Source: Trichomonas tenax (lineage: Eukaryota; Parabasalia; Trichomonadida; Trichomonadidae). Taken from it: a DNA stretch of 64,000 bases. The notes below the pieces were generated by a model, which was not told where the DNA came from, did not search any database, and saw nothing but the letters and a program-made list of their open reading frames with translations. Made by a program: the position numbers and the translations under genes. Where the stretch lies: NCBI GenBank assembly GCA_023091735.1, contig JALKBU010000027.1:62001-126000 (forward strand), in the 5' to 3' direction. Below, piece by piece: positions 48,838 to 59,103 of the stretch; position 1 is the first letter of the stretch; every line of letters starts with the position of its first letter.

Positions 48838-51330
48838 TTATAGGAAAGGTCTAACTTCGTCATTAAAATGATGAAGAGCTTTCACAAATGCAATTGAATT
48901 CGGAGAAAATTCCGTTGTTTTCTCAGCAAATTGTGCCAACTCACACAAGCTCTTGATCCTTATTGCTAATTCCTGCCTTCCTCTTTGTAATCTCAAGACT
49001 TGTTCCTTCAATTGTGGAATCTGGACTTCTGTGTATGGAGCCATTTCTGCTCTTGTCCTTAGCAAGACCTTTTGTAGTCCCTCTATCTCGTTGGTCTTTT
49101 GCTGGACTTCTCTTCTCAACTGGTTGATTGTTGCAGTTGATTCATTCTGCAAGTTTGCAATCTTTTCAGTTGCAATTTGCTGAACTTCTTCGTTCTTGGT
49201 TCTGTGGAATTTGGCCTCATCGCGCATGTTTTGGGCTTCTTCCTGAGCTTTTTGTGCCTGCTGCTGGAACTTTCTATTGAGCTTCTGGCATTCGATGTAG
49301 CGATTATTGAGTTCTTGAATGAAATCGGTTTTAGCTTTGATTTCTTCCTGTAAAGCACAATTCTCGGCCTTTGTCTGCTCAATCTGAACTCTACAACGCT
49401 GCTGAATGTCAGGAACAGTGGATGAAAGTTTTTCGCTCTCTTCTACACGCAACTTCATCTTTTCGACATCCTTCATGGCATTAGAAAGTTTCTGATTCGC
49501 ATCTGCAAGCTCTGCTTCAAGGGCACCATTCTTAACTAAGGCTTCAGCAAGTTTAGCTGCATCATCCTTATGGAGATCCTTCTCATCATCTGCAGCATGC
49601 AAAAGACCCTCCAGCTGCTTGATATGATTCTGTAATGATTCTGTTTCTGATTTGACCTCGCTTGCAGCTTGCAATTGTTTTTCTAACTGCTCGATCTTAA
49701 GCTTTAAGACTGGGCAATCCTTGCATGGAGGAAGTTCCTTCGGCTTGGAAAGTTCTGCGATTCTGCCTCTAAGTTCAGCAATCTTAGCCTTCTTAACTTT
49801 GATCCTAGCAGTGAACTCTGCCCTTGTTTCTTCCAATTGTTTAGCAATTTGCTCAAGCGGCTTGGTTTGCTTCTCAGCAACAAGTCTGACTTCTTCCTCT
49901 TTCTGCTTCTTAGCGTTTTCAATGAGCTCTGATGCCTTCTTCTGAAGATTCTCGATTTCTGCTTTGAGTTTCTGAATTTCTTCATCCTTTGCTTTGATTG
50001 CTGACTTGAAGTTATCACCAATAAATGCAATTGATGCTGACAGCTCTCCGATCTTCTCCAGATGGGCCTCATTTTCAGCCTGTAACTTATTGAGTACTTC
50101 AGATGTTTGTGCGAGTTCATTTGTCTTCTCGAGAAGTAGCTTTTGTGTTTCTTCCAGCTGCTTTTGAATTTGATCTTGGTTTTGAAGATTCTTCATGTTT
50201 TCTACACTAACAGTCTTCTTTGGTGGTTGCTGAACCTGTTGTTGTGGTTGCGGTTGCTTCACTGGCTTCTGGATGAACGCTTCATCATCGCTGGAGTTGA
50301 TCGAATCATCAGGATGCAAATTTGATTTGTCTGATCTCGATGGTGTTGACTGTGTACTGCTCGATATGGCAGAAGAGAACTTCATCTCTTCGTTGGTGTT
50401 TAGGTTAAGGCTGACAAGAACCTTCGGGTTTGTGCGCACGAATCTGCGAGGTCTAATTATTGATGATCTTGCTGATGCTGCAACTCTTAACTGTGCTCTC
50501 AGTTTTTCGAGTTCAAGTTCTTGTTGTGCGAACTTGTGGCGAAGGGTGATAATGTAACCATTTCTGCCTGTTTCTCGTTCTAACTCAGCGCCAATTCTGA
50601 TTATTTCTTCATCCTTGATTTTAATGATGTCATTTGCCTCCGTAAGCTTTGAGTTGTAGATAGAAATCTCTTTATCCTTAGCTTCGACAGTTGCTTTGAG
50701 ATTTGATATTTCTTCCTTCAAAGCTTTAATTTCTGTTTCATCTGGAGATGATAAAACTGATTGACCATCAATGCTAATTGAACCAGAACCATTTCTCCTG
50801 GATCTTGCGCTTCTCTTTGTTCTACGTGAAGATTCACCACCAGATAGTTCAGAAACGCCAGATAATGCTGGTGCTTCCAATGCCTCTTTAAGTTTTGCGT
50901 TAGTAATTTCAAGCTGCTTCTGAAGATTTACAACTTGTTCGTGTGTTTTTTGGTTTAACAGTTTCATTCTTCGATTTTCTGCGTTCAATTCAAACGATGA
51001 CATAGAAAACTGGTTTTCTTGCTTCACGAGATCCTCTTTTGACTTTATAAGCAGCTGATGAAGCTGTGTATTCTCTCTTGTTAATCTAACGTTTTCTGCT
51101 TGCAATGGCTCCAACTGTGCCTCTAAAAGCGCCGAGTTGGCTTTCTCCTTCTCTAGTTTTTCTTCTGAGTCTTTAAGTGATTCCGTTGTTGCAAAGATAT
51201 CTTCGATCATTTGCTGCGCTAGAGGTGCAGAATCGAGACCAAGTGGAAGGTCTCCATACCCAAGTGCGTCAAGCCTCTTCCGGAGAGCTATAAAGTATGT
51301 GGAATTGCTCTTCGAAGACTTCCCTTTCAT
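48838..51330 (-). CDS. CEP135: CEP135/Bld10-like centriole protein
   Basis: 830 residues, nearly all coiled coil. The N-terminal 95 residues match CEP135/Bld10: YFIALRKRLDALGYGDLPLG, a block IEDIFATTESLKDSEEKLEK, and LEPLQAENVRLTRENTQLHQ, equal to the family's RKRLD-LGY, TTESL and LEP---EN-RL-REN-EL signatures. A Pro/Gln-rich break at about 345-380 (KQPQPQQQVQQPP) splits the rod. CEP135/Bld10 sits in the cartwheel spoke tip and fixes nine-fold symmetry during basal body assembly. It is shorter than human CEP135 (1140). The neighbouring CEP164-like gene is convergent. Confidence 0.82.
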   Translation of the reverse strand: MKGKSSKSNSTYFIALRKRLDALGYGDLPLGLDSAPLAQQMIEDIFATTESLKDSEEKLEKEKANSALLEAQLEPLQAENVRLTRENTQLHQLLIKSKEDLVKQENQFSMSSFELNAENRRMKLLNQKTHEQVVNLQKQLEITNAKLKEALEAPALSGVSELSGGESSRRTKRSARSRRNGSGSISIDGQSVLSSPDETEIKALKEEISNLKATVEAKDKEISIYNSKLTEANDIIKIKDEEIIRIGAELERETGRNGYIITLRHKFAQQELELEKLRAQLRVAASARSSIIRPRRFVRTNPKVLVSLNLNTNEEMKFSSAISSSTQSTPSRSDKSNLHPDDSINSSDDEAFIQKPVKQPQPQQQVQQPPKKTVSVENMKNLQNQDQIQKQLEETQKLLLEKTNELAQTSEVLNKLQAENEAHLEKIGELSASIAFIGDNFKSAIKAKDEEIQKLKAEIENLQKKASELIENAKKQKEEEVRLVAEKQTKPLEQIAKQLEETRAEFTARIKVKKAKIAELRGRIAELSKPKELPPCKDCPVLKLKIEQLEKQLQAASEVKSETESLQNHIKQLEGLLHAADDEKDLHKDDAAKLAEALVKNGALEAELADANQKLSNAMKDVEKMKLRVEESEKLSSTVPDIQQRCRVQIEQTKAENCALQEEIKAKTDFIQELNNRYIECQKLNRKFQQQAQKAQEEAQNMRDEAKFHRTKNEEVQQIATEKIANLQNESTATINQLRREVQQKTNEIEGLQKVLLRTRAEMAPYTEVQIPQLKEQVLRLQRGRQELAIRIKSLCELAQFAEKTTEFSPNSIAFVKALHHFNDEVRPFL

Positions 51331-51679
51331 ATTTTAGAAATTCTAAACGTACAAAATATATAGTTATCTTTATGCTTTGAGTTTTATGATCTTTATTGGA
51401 TTTTCTCTTTGTTCCCTCATATAATTATCTCATAAAAATGAAGATTTTCAAAATTCTCATAATATATTTGTTTTCATTATATCATTTGTTAGAAAAAGTG
51501 ATTTTATGCATGTTTTAGTTATATTTCTAAAAGAATTTATGTTAATTTATAATTAATTTGTTGAATCTTCAATCCCAAGTTATGGATAAATTGCAAAAAG
51601 TGAAGTCAAGATAATATGTAATATGATTGGATAATAAAATATTCGATATGATTTCAAAGTCAAGAAGAAAAGTGACAAA
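51331..51679. other. Divergent intergenic between CEP135-like and Wntless-like genes
   Basis: 349 bases, AT-rich. It includes the CEP135 promoter (near 51331-51360) and the AAAAGTGACA word before the next ATG. No ORF or RNA gene seen. Confidence 0.4.
51668..51677 (+). promoter_or_regulatory. AAAAGTGACA, two bases before the ATG
   Basis: GTGACAAA leads straight into the ATG at 51680. Like the helicase start, it contains no TCA, so it would be a non-TCA type of start element. Confidence 0.5.
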
Positions 51680-52936
51680 ATGAAAGAAGTTCCATTGGAA
51701 GCGAATATAACAGAACAATCTACGAAAATGGTTAATGAACAATCGAAAAGTCACTTTGATGAAATTAAATATATTGCCTTTGTTGTCTTATCACTTGCAA
51801 TTTGGTTATTAATCGAGTATTTTATCAAAACTGATTTAATTGATATAAACAAGATGACAATAGACTCGCAAAGGAATGTTCCATTTGTTCCTAAAGATAA
51901 TCAAAGTTATTTTAATATGTTTTTAACATTTTCCCCAATTTCTGAATTTATTCATTTTTTCCAAATAGATTTGGCCATAGTTCAGGATATTCATGTAACA
52001 GAAGTTGAAACGTTCAAGTTAGATATTAATTCAACATTTCGGCTTTTAAATAATATGGATTACATTGGTTCTAAAAGAAACATTTATAAGAATGTTAAAT
52101 TTGAATTCCCAGTCAAAGAAATACACTCAACTTCGTTCAATATTTTTAAATCAAAAATCAAAAACGTAACATCATTAGAAATGTATCTCCAGATAATGTC
52201 CGATAACTTGAATTCTATATCAAGCTTTGATGTAGCTTATAAATATTGGACGCCAACTGCTAGCAAGTTTATAAAATTCGTGAGTATTCCATGCGTCTAT
52301 TTCGGGTTTCTTTTAATAGTTTTTAACTTGCAACTAATGAAACAAAGAAGAGAATTTACTGCTATTATGATTATGGGTATAGTTATTATGCTTAGCATCA
52401 ATCCTTTATCACAATTTTTTGCTTTTTTTGATGATTTCATCTTTTATTTCTTCCATTACCAACTCTACTTAATCACTTATAAAATAATAGCAAACTACTT
52501 ATTCATTAAGCTCATAAGAATGATTTCAGTGAACCAGATCTATATTACAATCACAGCGTCCATAATTCATATTATCATTTGTCATTCTATTGCGATCGAA
52601 AAAGAAAGCTTTTCATATTATACAGCAAGATACTTGTCAAAGAAACGATTGACATATCTTATCATTTGTGATGTATGTGCGTTCATCCCATGTTATTTAA
52701 CAATATTTAGGCAATTAACAAGGAAGTTTGCAGACTTCCAATTGATACAGATCGGCTTTATTTGCTGCATTATATTTGATACTTTGGTTGGAATATATTC
52801 CAAGAATAACGAATACTTAAATCGGCGGAGAAACGCAATAACATCGCAGACAATGGAAGCAATATCTCATATTATTGCCGGCTTTTTCATCTCAGTTCTA
52901 ACATATACATACAAGCCAGATTATACTAGCACCTAA
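51680..52936 (+). CDS. Eight-helix membrane protein, Wntless/TMEM181-like topology
   Basis: 418 residues. One N-terminal membrane helix (about 31-50), a luminal domain of about 160 residues (LDINSTFRLLNNMDYIG, VKFEFPVKEIHS), then about seven helices: near 212-233 (FIKFVSIPCVYFGFLLIVF), 240-257, 265-290, 298-317, 329-349, 357-378 and 395-412. One helix, a beta-rich luminal domain and seven helices is the plan of Wntless and TMEM181 (GOLD-seven-helix superfamily), sorting receptors that cycle between Golgi and surface. Sequence similarity is too weak for more than a topology-based call. A plain multi-pass protein unique to trichomonads is the alternative. Confidence 0.45.
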   Translation: MKEVPLEANITEQSTKMVNEQSKSHFDEIKYIAFVVLSLAIWLLIEYFIKTDLIDINKMTIDSQRNVPFVPKDNQSYFNMFLTFSPISEFIHFFQIDLAIVQDIHVTEVETFKLDINSTFRLLNNMDYIGSKRNIYKNVKFEFPVKEIHSTSFNIFKSKIKNVTSLEMYLQIMSDNLNSISSFDVAYKYWTPTASKFIKFVSIPCVYFGFLLIVFNLQLMKQRREFTAIMIMGIVIMLSINPLSQFFAFFDDFIFYFFHYQLYLITYKIIANYLFIKLIRMISVNQIYITITASIIHIIICHSIAIEKESFSYYTARYLSKKRLTYLIICDVCAFIPCYLTIFRQLTRKFADFQLIQIGFICCIIFDTLVGIYSKNNEYLNRRRNAITSQTMEAISHIIAGFFISVLTYTYKPDYTST

Positions 52937-53304
52937 CCATTGATTTTCGTTTAGTAATTTAATATTATCTTTCAATATGTATCTACCTGACTATTGCTTA
53001 TCTATATATGTAAAAATAATTGTTTTTTGCAATTTTATTTATCATAATTCTTGATGATATAATATATTTGATATATAAACATATATATATGCATATCGCA
53101 GAGGCAATAATTGATAATTATGATGGATTGCAACATACAGAAATTATTCATATATAATTAACTTGTATTGATGAATGGGAATATGCATGCTGATTGAAGA
53201 ACTTGCTTTTTTGTGCAAGAATTCAAATATGATCGATTCACTATCTATATCATTAGCGGAATCTCAATGAGTTTCCATTCTTACAAAACTGTCACTTTTG
53301 GTGA
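52937..53304. other. Intergenic, nothing recognised
   Basis: About 370 bases, with a TA-rich run around 53071-53095. The initiator of the following gene lies at the right end. Confidence 0.4.
53290..53299 (+). promoter_or_regulatory. TGTCACTTTT initiator
   Basis: Five bases before the ATG at 53305; same decamer as before the gene at 720 and close to that before 44139. Confidence 0.5.
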
Positions 53305-56300
53305 ATGCTCTCGATTGAGGAATACCAAAATTTCGAGGCAGAAGTCGAAACATTTTACGGGGGTCGAAACTCTCAAGAAGATTTCAAGAAGCTTTTCTTC
53401 AATGAGGAACAGTTTCCGAAATTCCAAAGTGTTTTATATTATCCAGATGCTACGCCAAGAGTTATATACGTCGCTTTGTGTGGAATATCATATCTAATTG
53501 ATTCTATATTCGTGCATTGGACAATGGAAGACTTTTTGGGTCTTTCAAGACAATTTTTGGAATTAGCCTACAACAAAATCGATAAATTTGACGATGATGC
53601 ATCGCTCGTATCAAGGTCATTCTGCAGGATGTATGCAACAATGGCATTATATGGATGGAATACATCGTCCGAATTCGCAACATTTATCAACGATATAGAA
53701 AACTTTTTTGTTGCAAGTTTTCACCACTACAGATTAGGGTTAATGCTCTGCACAGATATGGTTAAGAAAATGGAACAATTAAAATACGTGTCAACTAAAC
53801 AGTCTGAAGCATTCAAAGACCATACCATGAGCTCATTCCTTAACTATGCTTTCAATACATTCGCAAATATCAGTAACGGAGCATTCAACTCCAGATTTTC
53901 TCCAAATGAGCAATTAATTCTTCGTTTAAGAAGCTTGGATCTATTAATAACACTTTTGGAATTCAATTACAATGAAAAAATCAATACAGAGAATGCAAAT
54001 TCACAGACCGATCAAAAGAAGGTCGAAATTCCTCAAAAATGGATCGCAACTATCTCTTTCGATCAATTAATTACATACCTCTATGAAGTTTATCGTAGCG
54101 ATAACGAAGAAATGCAGAAAAGTTCATTAGAAGTATTGTGCTTGCTCGCTGCAACACAAAGAAGAAGCTGTTCAACTGAAAACATTAAGTTCAAGAAAGA
54201 AATCAGAGATCAGATCTTCGCATCTAGTGTGCTAAATGCTCCACCAATTTACTCATTCTTCAGGACTTTGATTGCCGGTGTTTCCGAAATCGTCGAGCAA
54301 GAAATTCACTTGGATAAACTAATTAATGTGCAAAAGATCTGTTCGATTATTGCAAGAATAAGGAACTCGGTAGATCCTCAGTTTCTAGTTGAAATGGACT
54401 TTGAAAGATTAGTACAAGCAGCTACTAAATTAACAATGGGTGTTTTCAATGTCGAGTTTGTTTCCGAAAATCATGAAACTGTTATGGACATTATGAAGTT
54501 TTGGAGAATGCTCACTCCAATTGCCACATACACAACGAGAGATGAGGCATCAGAAACGCTTATCCAGCCAAATCTGCACTACGTTGATGTCTTGAAGGAG
54601 ATCTTCCAACATTACATTGCACTTATGATGAACTTAATAACAGAAAAAACTAATGAAGCAATTGATGCTTTGTTTGGAGATTTCAAGGAAATTTCCAACA
54701 TGGTTGCAATGACACACTTTATAGGCGTTATTGATAATGAATGTTTGAAGCAAATTATCGATGCTTTTATCGCCGAGAGGAATAACTTTTTCACACATCT
54801 GAACGACCCCAATCTTCTTGTAATTGAAGTCAGAATGATATTCTTCGCTTTTGCAACTGTTTCATTTTTAACAACTCAAAAAATGAACAATATTACAACA
54901 ATGGGTAATCTTCGAGAGTTCTTTGATTTTTATACATCCGCTTTGTTACAATTCATAAATGACACTGGAGCATTAATCTCACAGTCAAAAGGTGGCCCAG
55001 CTCTTACTGAGCGTGCAGTTTTGCTGATTATTAATCAACTTGCAAATACACTTATCATTAGAAACTCCAACGCATCACCAGACATTCCTGAATTCATTAA
55101 GGAAAACAATGGTCTTACTTGCGTTCAAGATGTCCTCGCTTTAGTGCTCAGAAGAATATTCTTATCTACTACCACATTTCCAAATGATGCAACCATTGTT
55201 TCTAATGCAATTACGGCTTTAGAAAAGTTTATCACTCATAAAGAAAACCAATTCATTGATGAAGCAATATTGGTTGTTTTCGTTAATGAATTCTTAAATT
55301 TCGATAAAGAAGATCAACTCCAGTTCTTGTTTGTTCAAGAAAACGCTGTATCGCGTGTTAATTTCTATTCCATTATCTCTTCAATCATGATTCGAATGTG
55401 GGTTAAATCTGAAAAGTTCCAAGATGTTGTTCAGAGAATTGTTGAGCGCATTGCAATATACAACACAACACTTAATGAGGACCTGTTTATCATGGATTTC
55501 TTAAGCTTAAGAGGTTTATTCCAAGGCGCAACAGATAACAATCATTACTTAAATTTAATTTCTTTCTTCTATCCGACTTCAATTGAAACAATGATATCTC
55601 ATGTTGAGGAGTGTCCAGCAGCAGTTCCTCATTTGATGGATTTCTTGAATGAATTTGTCAGTAATACAAATTCAAGGATTGCTTTTCCTAAGCATTCTCC
55701 ATTGGGACTTTTGATGTTTAAGACCGTTTCTATTGCTTTGACAGCATTCTTCAACGCTGTAGATTATTCCAATTTTGAGCATTTTGTGACACCATGTCAG
55801 ATGGCAATATTTGTGATGACAAAGATCCTCCGTAATCCAGAAAGCAATATTGGTGCCATTGAAGTTTATGAGGACCCAACTCTTAACAACCTTTTCGTTG
55901 CATTCTTAGGAATGGCAGAACGTTTGAACTACACTGAATTCAACAACTATCCAGAGGTTTCTAGCGCATTAATGAACTTAATAGCTACAATTTTTGACGA
56001 GTTCTCAGAATATGTAATCCAAAACAAGCCACAATTCATTATTGAAGCTCTAAAAATTGCTGCCACAGAATTAAACAACACTATCGGAATGAAGCACCCA
56101 ATTCAAAGCTCTTTAACTGCTATTGGAAGCATAGGCGCATTTTCTTATCAATCAATTGGAATTCCTGAATTTCTAGAACACTTCACTATTATGAAGCCTA
56201 TATTCGAGAACATATTGGTTGTTATTGAGATGCAAATTATTTTGTGCCCTAATTCCAATATCATCAAAACTCTTGTTGACTTCGTGCAGCTGATTGTTCA

Positions 56301-56436
56301 ACTTGGACTTGAAAATTGGCCATTAGTCAGGAAGAGATTGAGACTATTCTTCGACAACAACAAGAGAGAAGAATTGAAATCAATTTTAAGCGCAATATTA
56401 ATGATGACAGAAGAAGAGCTTCAAGCTTCTGAATGA
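53305..56436 (+). CDS. Exportin-7/4-like karyopherin
   Basis: 1043 residues of helical repeats, the usual size for beta-karyopherins. The N-terminus has an exportin-like order: FKKLFFNEEQFPKFQSVLYYP, RVIYVALCGISYLID, then a helix with MEDFLGLSRQFLELAY and CRMYATMALYGW, comparable with the -Q-LL---S----------L--L------W pattern of Xpo7/Xpo4. Several HEAT-like repeats carry no other domain. Such proteins export or import folded cargo with Ran-GTP. The Xpo7/Xpo4 branch is a guess. Confidence 0.5.
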   Translation: MLSIEEYQNFEAEVETFYGGRNSQEDFKKLFFNEEQFPKFQSVLYYPDATPRVIYVALCGISYLIDSIFVHWTMEDFLGLSRQFLELAYNKIDKFDDDASLVSRSFCRMYATMALYGWNTSSEFATFINDIENFFVASFHHYRLGLMLCTDMVKKMEQLKYVSTKQSEAFKDHTMSSFLNYAFNTFANISNGAFNSRFSPNEQLILRLRSLDLLITLLEFNYNEKINTENANSQTDQKKVEIPQKWIATISFDQLITYLYEVYRSDNEEMQKSSLEVLCLLAATQRRSCSTENIKFKKEIRDQIFASSVLNAPPIYSFFRTLIAGVSEIVEQEIHLDKLINVQKICSIIARIRNSVDPQFLVEMDFERLVQAATKLTMGVFNVEFVSENHETVMDIMKFWRMLTPIATYTTRDEASETLIQPNLHYVDVLKEIFQHYIALMMNLITEKTNEAIDALFGDFKEISNMVAMTHFIGVIDNECLKQIIDAFIAERNNFFTHLNDPNLLVIEVRMIFFAFATVSFLTTQKMNNITTMGNLREFFDFYTSALLQFINDTGALISQSKGGPALTERAVLLIINQLANTLIIRNSNASPDIPEFIKENNGLTCVQDVLALVLRRIFLSTTTFPNDATIVSNAITALEKFITHKENQFIDEAILVVFVNEFLNFDKEDQLQFLFVQENAVSRVNFYSIISSIMIRMWVKSEKFQDVVQRIVERIAIYNTTLNEDLFIMDFLSLRGLFQGATDNNHYLNLISFFYPTSIETMISHVEECPAAVPHLMDFLNEFVSNTNSRIAFPKHSPLGLLMFKTVSIALTAFFNAVDYSNFEHFVTPCQMAIFVMTKILRNPESNIGAIEVYEDPTLNNLFVAFLGMAERLNYTEFNNYPEVSSALMNLIATIFDEFSEYVIQNKPQFIIEALKIAATELNNTIGMKHPIQSSLTAIGSIGAFSYQSIGIPEFLEHFTIMKPIFENILVVIEMQIILCPNSNIIKTLVDFVQLIVQLGLENWPLVRKRLRLFFDNNKREELKSILSAILMMTEEELQASE

Positions 56437-56656
56437 TATCCCTTTTTGTTAATAAATTGTTTTTGTTTTAAACTATTCCATTCTTTCAAAATTATTTCGA
56501 TTGTAATATTAAATTAAATATTTTAATGTCGAGATGATAATTATATGTGTTTCTGTTAATTTAAACATCACTAAACAGGTAGCTATATCTCTTAACAGGG
56601 TAATAATAAAAAAAAATAATAACAGTGTTTATATTAAATGTACAACAAAAACATAA

Positions 56657-57361
56657 TTATGAGTTAAGTGCTGATATAATTCTAGCTAATTCTTCGTCGT
56701 GTTCGTAGCTGAAAGATGGTTCATGGTTCGATGAATCGTGATATGAATCTAAGGACTCTGGCTGCATAGTAGTCTGTGACATTGTATATGCTCTGACCTT
56801 TATCTGTGATTTTGCAAGGTCTGCATCAATCCTACACTGAATTTCCATGTCAGTTAAGTTCAAACTTGTGTCTTCCGTGTTTGTAGTCCTGCTGCAGTAG
56901 TTATTTTTAGTCTGTACTCCGGTTTCGACGTGAATTCTTTCATGTTTGAGTTTTAATTCGCGAATTGTATCTCTTAGTGATGTAATTTCAGATTGTGCCT
57001 CTCTATATCGTGAGCGAGCACTTTTTCTGCCTGCCTCTGCTTTCTGAACATCAGATGTCAATTGTTCAACTCTAGCTTGTGCAGCTTTTGATATCTCGAC
57101 AGCATCGAATAATTTTGCTTCAAGAGATTCGATCTGGTTCTGCATAACATCTTCTCTACCAACTAAGCGTTGAATTTCGGCATGTTTCGCGTTATTTTCT
57201 TGTTCAAGTAAATTGCATCTTTTATTGAGTTCATTTACTTGTTTTATCAACTCCATGAGCTTATCTTTATCTGCCTTGCACAGATTATCTAATGTGTGAG
57301 GCAGTGTATTTGAGGAACTCATTCCTATAAAAATTAGACGTTTATTTTTGACTTTTGACAT
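56657..57361 (-). CDS. Short coiled-coil protein
   Basis: 234 residues if the ATG at 57361 is used; the ATG at 57322 (MSSSNTLPHTL) is an equally plausible start. Residues about 30-150 form one continuous coiled coil (LIKQVNELNKRCNLLEQENN, IESLEAKLFDAVEISKAAQ). The last 85 residues are polar, with several Ser/Thr clusters and a helix (HDEELARIISALNS) at the end. No domain is recognised; cytoskeletal or tethering functions are typical for such proteins. TGACATGTA, a word shared with the MITE ends, overlaps the upstream start. Confidence 0.6.
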   Translation of the reverse strand: MSKVKNKRLIFIGMSSSNTLPHTLDNLCKADKDKLMELIKQVNELNKRCNLLEQENNAKHAEIQRLVGREDVMQNQIESLEAKLFDAVEISKAAQARVEQLTSDVQKAEAGRKSARSRYREAQSEITSLRDTIRELKLKHERIHVETGVQTKNNYCSRTTNTEDTSLNLTDMEIQCRIDADLAKSQIKVRAYTMSQTTMQPESLDSYHDSSNHEPSFSYEHDEELARIISALNS

Positions 57362-57462
57362 GTATATTAAAATTTGTCATGTAAATAGAATTATTAACAA
57401 TTTATTATAAACAAAATAAACTAATTCAAGCCCAGTGGGCGCTTCAGACGGATCCTACAATA

Positions 57463-59103
57463 TCATAACTTTGCTCGGCATTTTGCTTCTATGAGATCCA
57501 ATTCTGCTTCACCACGAACAAATTCGGCCTTTTCAGCTTCATCCAAAAGTTCCTGTTTCCTCAATTTCAGTTCTTTGTTATGCATTCTAACTTCTTCTGT
57601 CATGTGCACCATTTTCAAAAGTTCTGTGCTCTGAACATCAGGTTCGCGTTCAAATAATGAAGAAGGTGATTGCCTGCAAAACTGTGTCGCGGAATGCATC
57701 CATCTCGCTAGAGAAAGATCACCAAACTCACTTCGTCCCCAATCAATAAATGAGCGAGGGAAGAATAGAGGTAAATAAGTACCAGTGTTAACTTCGTGTT
57801 GCATTGAGAAGAAATTAACAGCATTTTGAACAAGTGTCGATCTATCTTTTTCATTGAATGCTCCAGTCACCAATCTGTTGATGGAAGCCAATTGCGCGAC
57901 ACATTCGTTTTCAAGACTTTGTGAAAGTACTTCACAATTTGGAAAAGAAACATGATACTGTGTAAATGTTATTATTGCTTGTGAAAGCTGTCTCCCAGAC
58001 AAATTTTCAAACTTGTTTAAATGTATGCTATCATAGCGGTTTCCTGGCTTGTAACAAAGATAAGCTGCAAACAATACAAAGAATGGATCAGATTCTAGAT
58101 TCTTGCACTCTAAAAACTCACTAGGATCAGGCATTAGATCTTGATTGGCGATTGAAAAAGATTCCAAAAGATATAATAAAGGTATTCTCAAACTTGGTTT
58201 TGCAGCTGCTGTTGAAATGAAATATGAGAGCTTAAAAGGCATAGACTGAAGTGGGAAATACTGCAGACAATCAGCAGCAACAATTGCTGCATTTGTAAGT
58301 GATTCATCGGTTGCATCACCGTGGAAGATGTTAAAAAGTAACTGGCGAGGAAAATCTTTCTGAAACAAAAATGATTGCAATAGGTGAAGATTTGTAAGAT
58401 CATCTGGTGACAAAAGTGCTCTAAATACACTCCTTATATGTGATGACATAGAAGAATCAAAAAATGCTGTAATTAATGTTGGAATATGCCCCATCTGAAA
58501 GAAATACTGGCGCGACTGTACATCTGAGATTAGAGAAGCCAGCATTCTTGCCCCTGACTTGTCGGATATAATGGATGGTATGATTTGTTCAATTAATCCA
58601 GCAAAAACAAATGGAACTCTTAAATTTTGATCGAGAGATACTACTTTAGATATGAATTTGAATACTGATTGGTTATTTGCATGTGAAGAAAATGAGACCA
58701 AGTCAAGGCTATTTGCAATTACTTCATCCAAATCTTCTTTTGTAGTAATAACTCGTGAACATAGATCAAGAAGTGTGGGAAATGATGGGGTATTGTAAAT
58801 ATTTTGGTTTTCTGTGGTATATGTTAAAAGATTTTTTAAATCTGATGCTTTCAAATAATTTGTTTCAGCACGAATGAATAAATATAAAATTGTGGATGCA
58901 CCCTCTGGGTTCCCAGAAGACATGAAGTTTAATGCATGCTGTAGCAAAGTTAATAGTGTTTTACGATTTATCTCTTTAGATGTAGCGAGTAATTGGTTTA
59001 ATGTATTACATGTCGAATCTACATTGTATGCTGTTATTCCACTGATCAGTTTTGTTGCGTATTCTGAATCAGAAGATGAAGAAAATAAACTTAATATCGA
59101 CAT
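57463..59103 (-). CDS. ARM-repeat protein with short coiled coil, possibly p115/Uso1-like
   Basis: 546 residues from the ATG at 59103; codons further up in frame contain no ATG. The N-terminus MSILSLFSSSSDSEYATKLI is a helix-capping start followed by ARM-type helices: LISDVQSRQYFFQMGHIPTL, VFRALLSPDDLTNLHLLQSF, AAIVAADCLQYFPLQS and SLRIPLLYLLESF. This order recalls the ARM head of p115/Uso1 (Q-FF-EG, L--L-SP-N, -----FVLR--VLYC--C) but many residues differ. The last 60 residues are a coiled coil (EEVRMHNKELKLRKQELLDE). p115 tethers vesicles at the cis-Golgi with a far longer rod, so if this is one it is shortened. Any other ARM scaffold remains possible. Confidence 0.4.
   Translation of the reverse strand: MSILSLFSSSSDSEYATKLISGITAYNVDSTCNTLNQLLATSKEINRKTLLTLLQHALNFMSSGNPEGASTILYLFIRAETNYLKASDLKNLLTYTTENQNIYNTPSFPTLLDLCSRVITTKEDLDEVIANSLDLVSFSSHANNQSVFKFISKVVSLDQNLRVPFVFAGLIEQIIPSIISDKSGARMLASLISDVQSRQYFFQMGHIPTLITAFFDSSMSSHIRSVFRALLSPDDLTNLHLLQSFLFQKDFPRQLLFNIFHGDATDESLTNAAIVAADCLQYFPLQSMPFKLSYFISTAAAKPSLRIPLLYLLESFSIANQDLMPDPSEFLECKNLESDPFFVLFAAYLCYKPGNRYDSIHLNKFENLSGRQLSQAIITFTQYHVSFPNCEVLSQSLENECVAQLASINRLVTGAFNEKDRSTLVQNAVNFFSMQHEVNTGTYLPLFFPRSFIDWGRSEFGDLSLARWMHSATQFCRQSPSSLFEREPDVQSTELLKMVHMTEEVRMHNKELKLRKQELLDEAEKAEFVRGEAELDLIEAKCRAKL

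Noticed and set aside
53071..53100. TA-rich run as a microsatellite of interest
   Set aside because: Short and imperfect, of a kind expected in AT-rich intergenic DNA.
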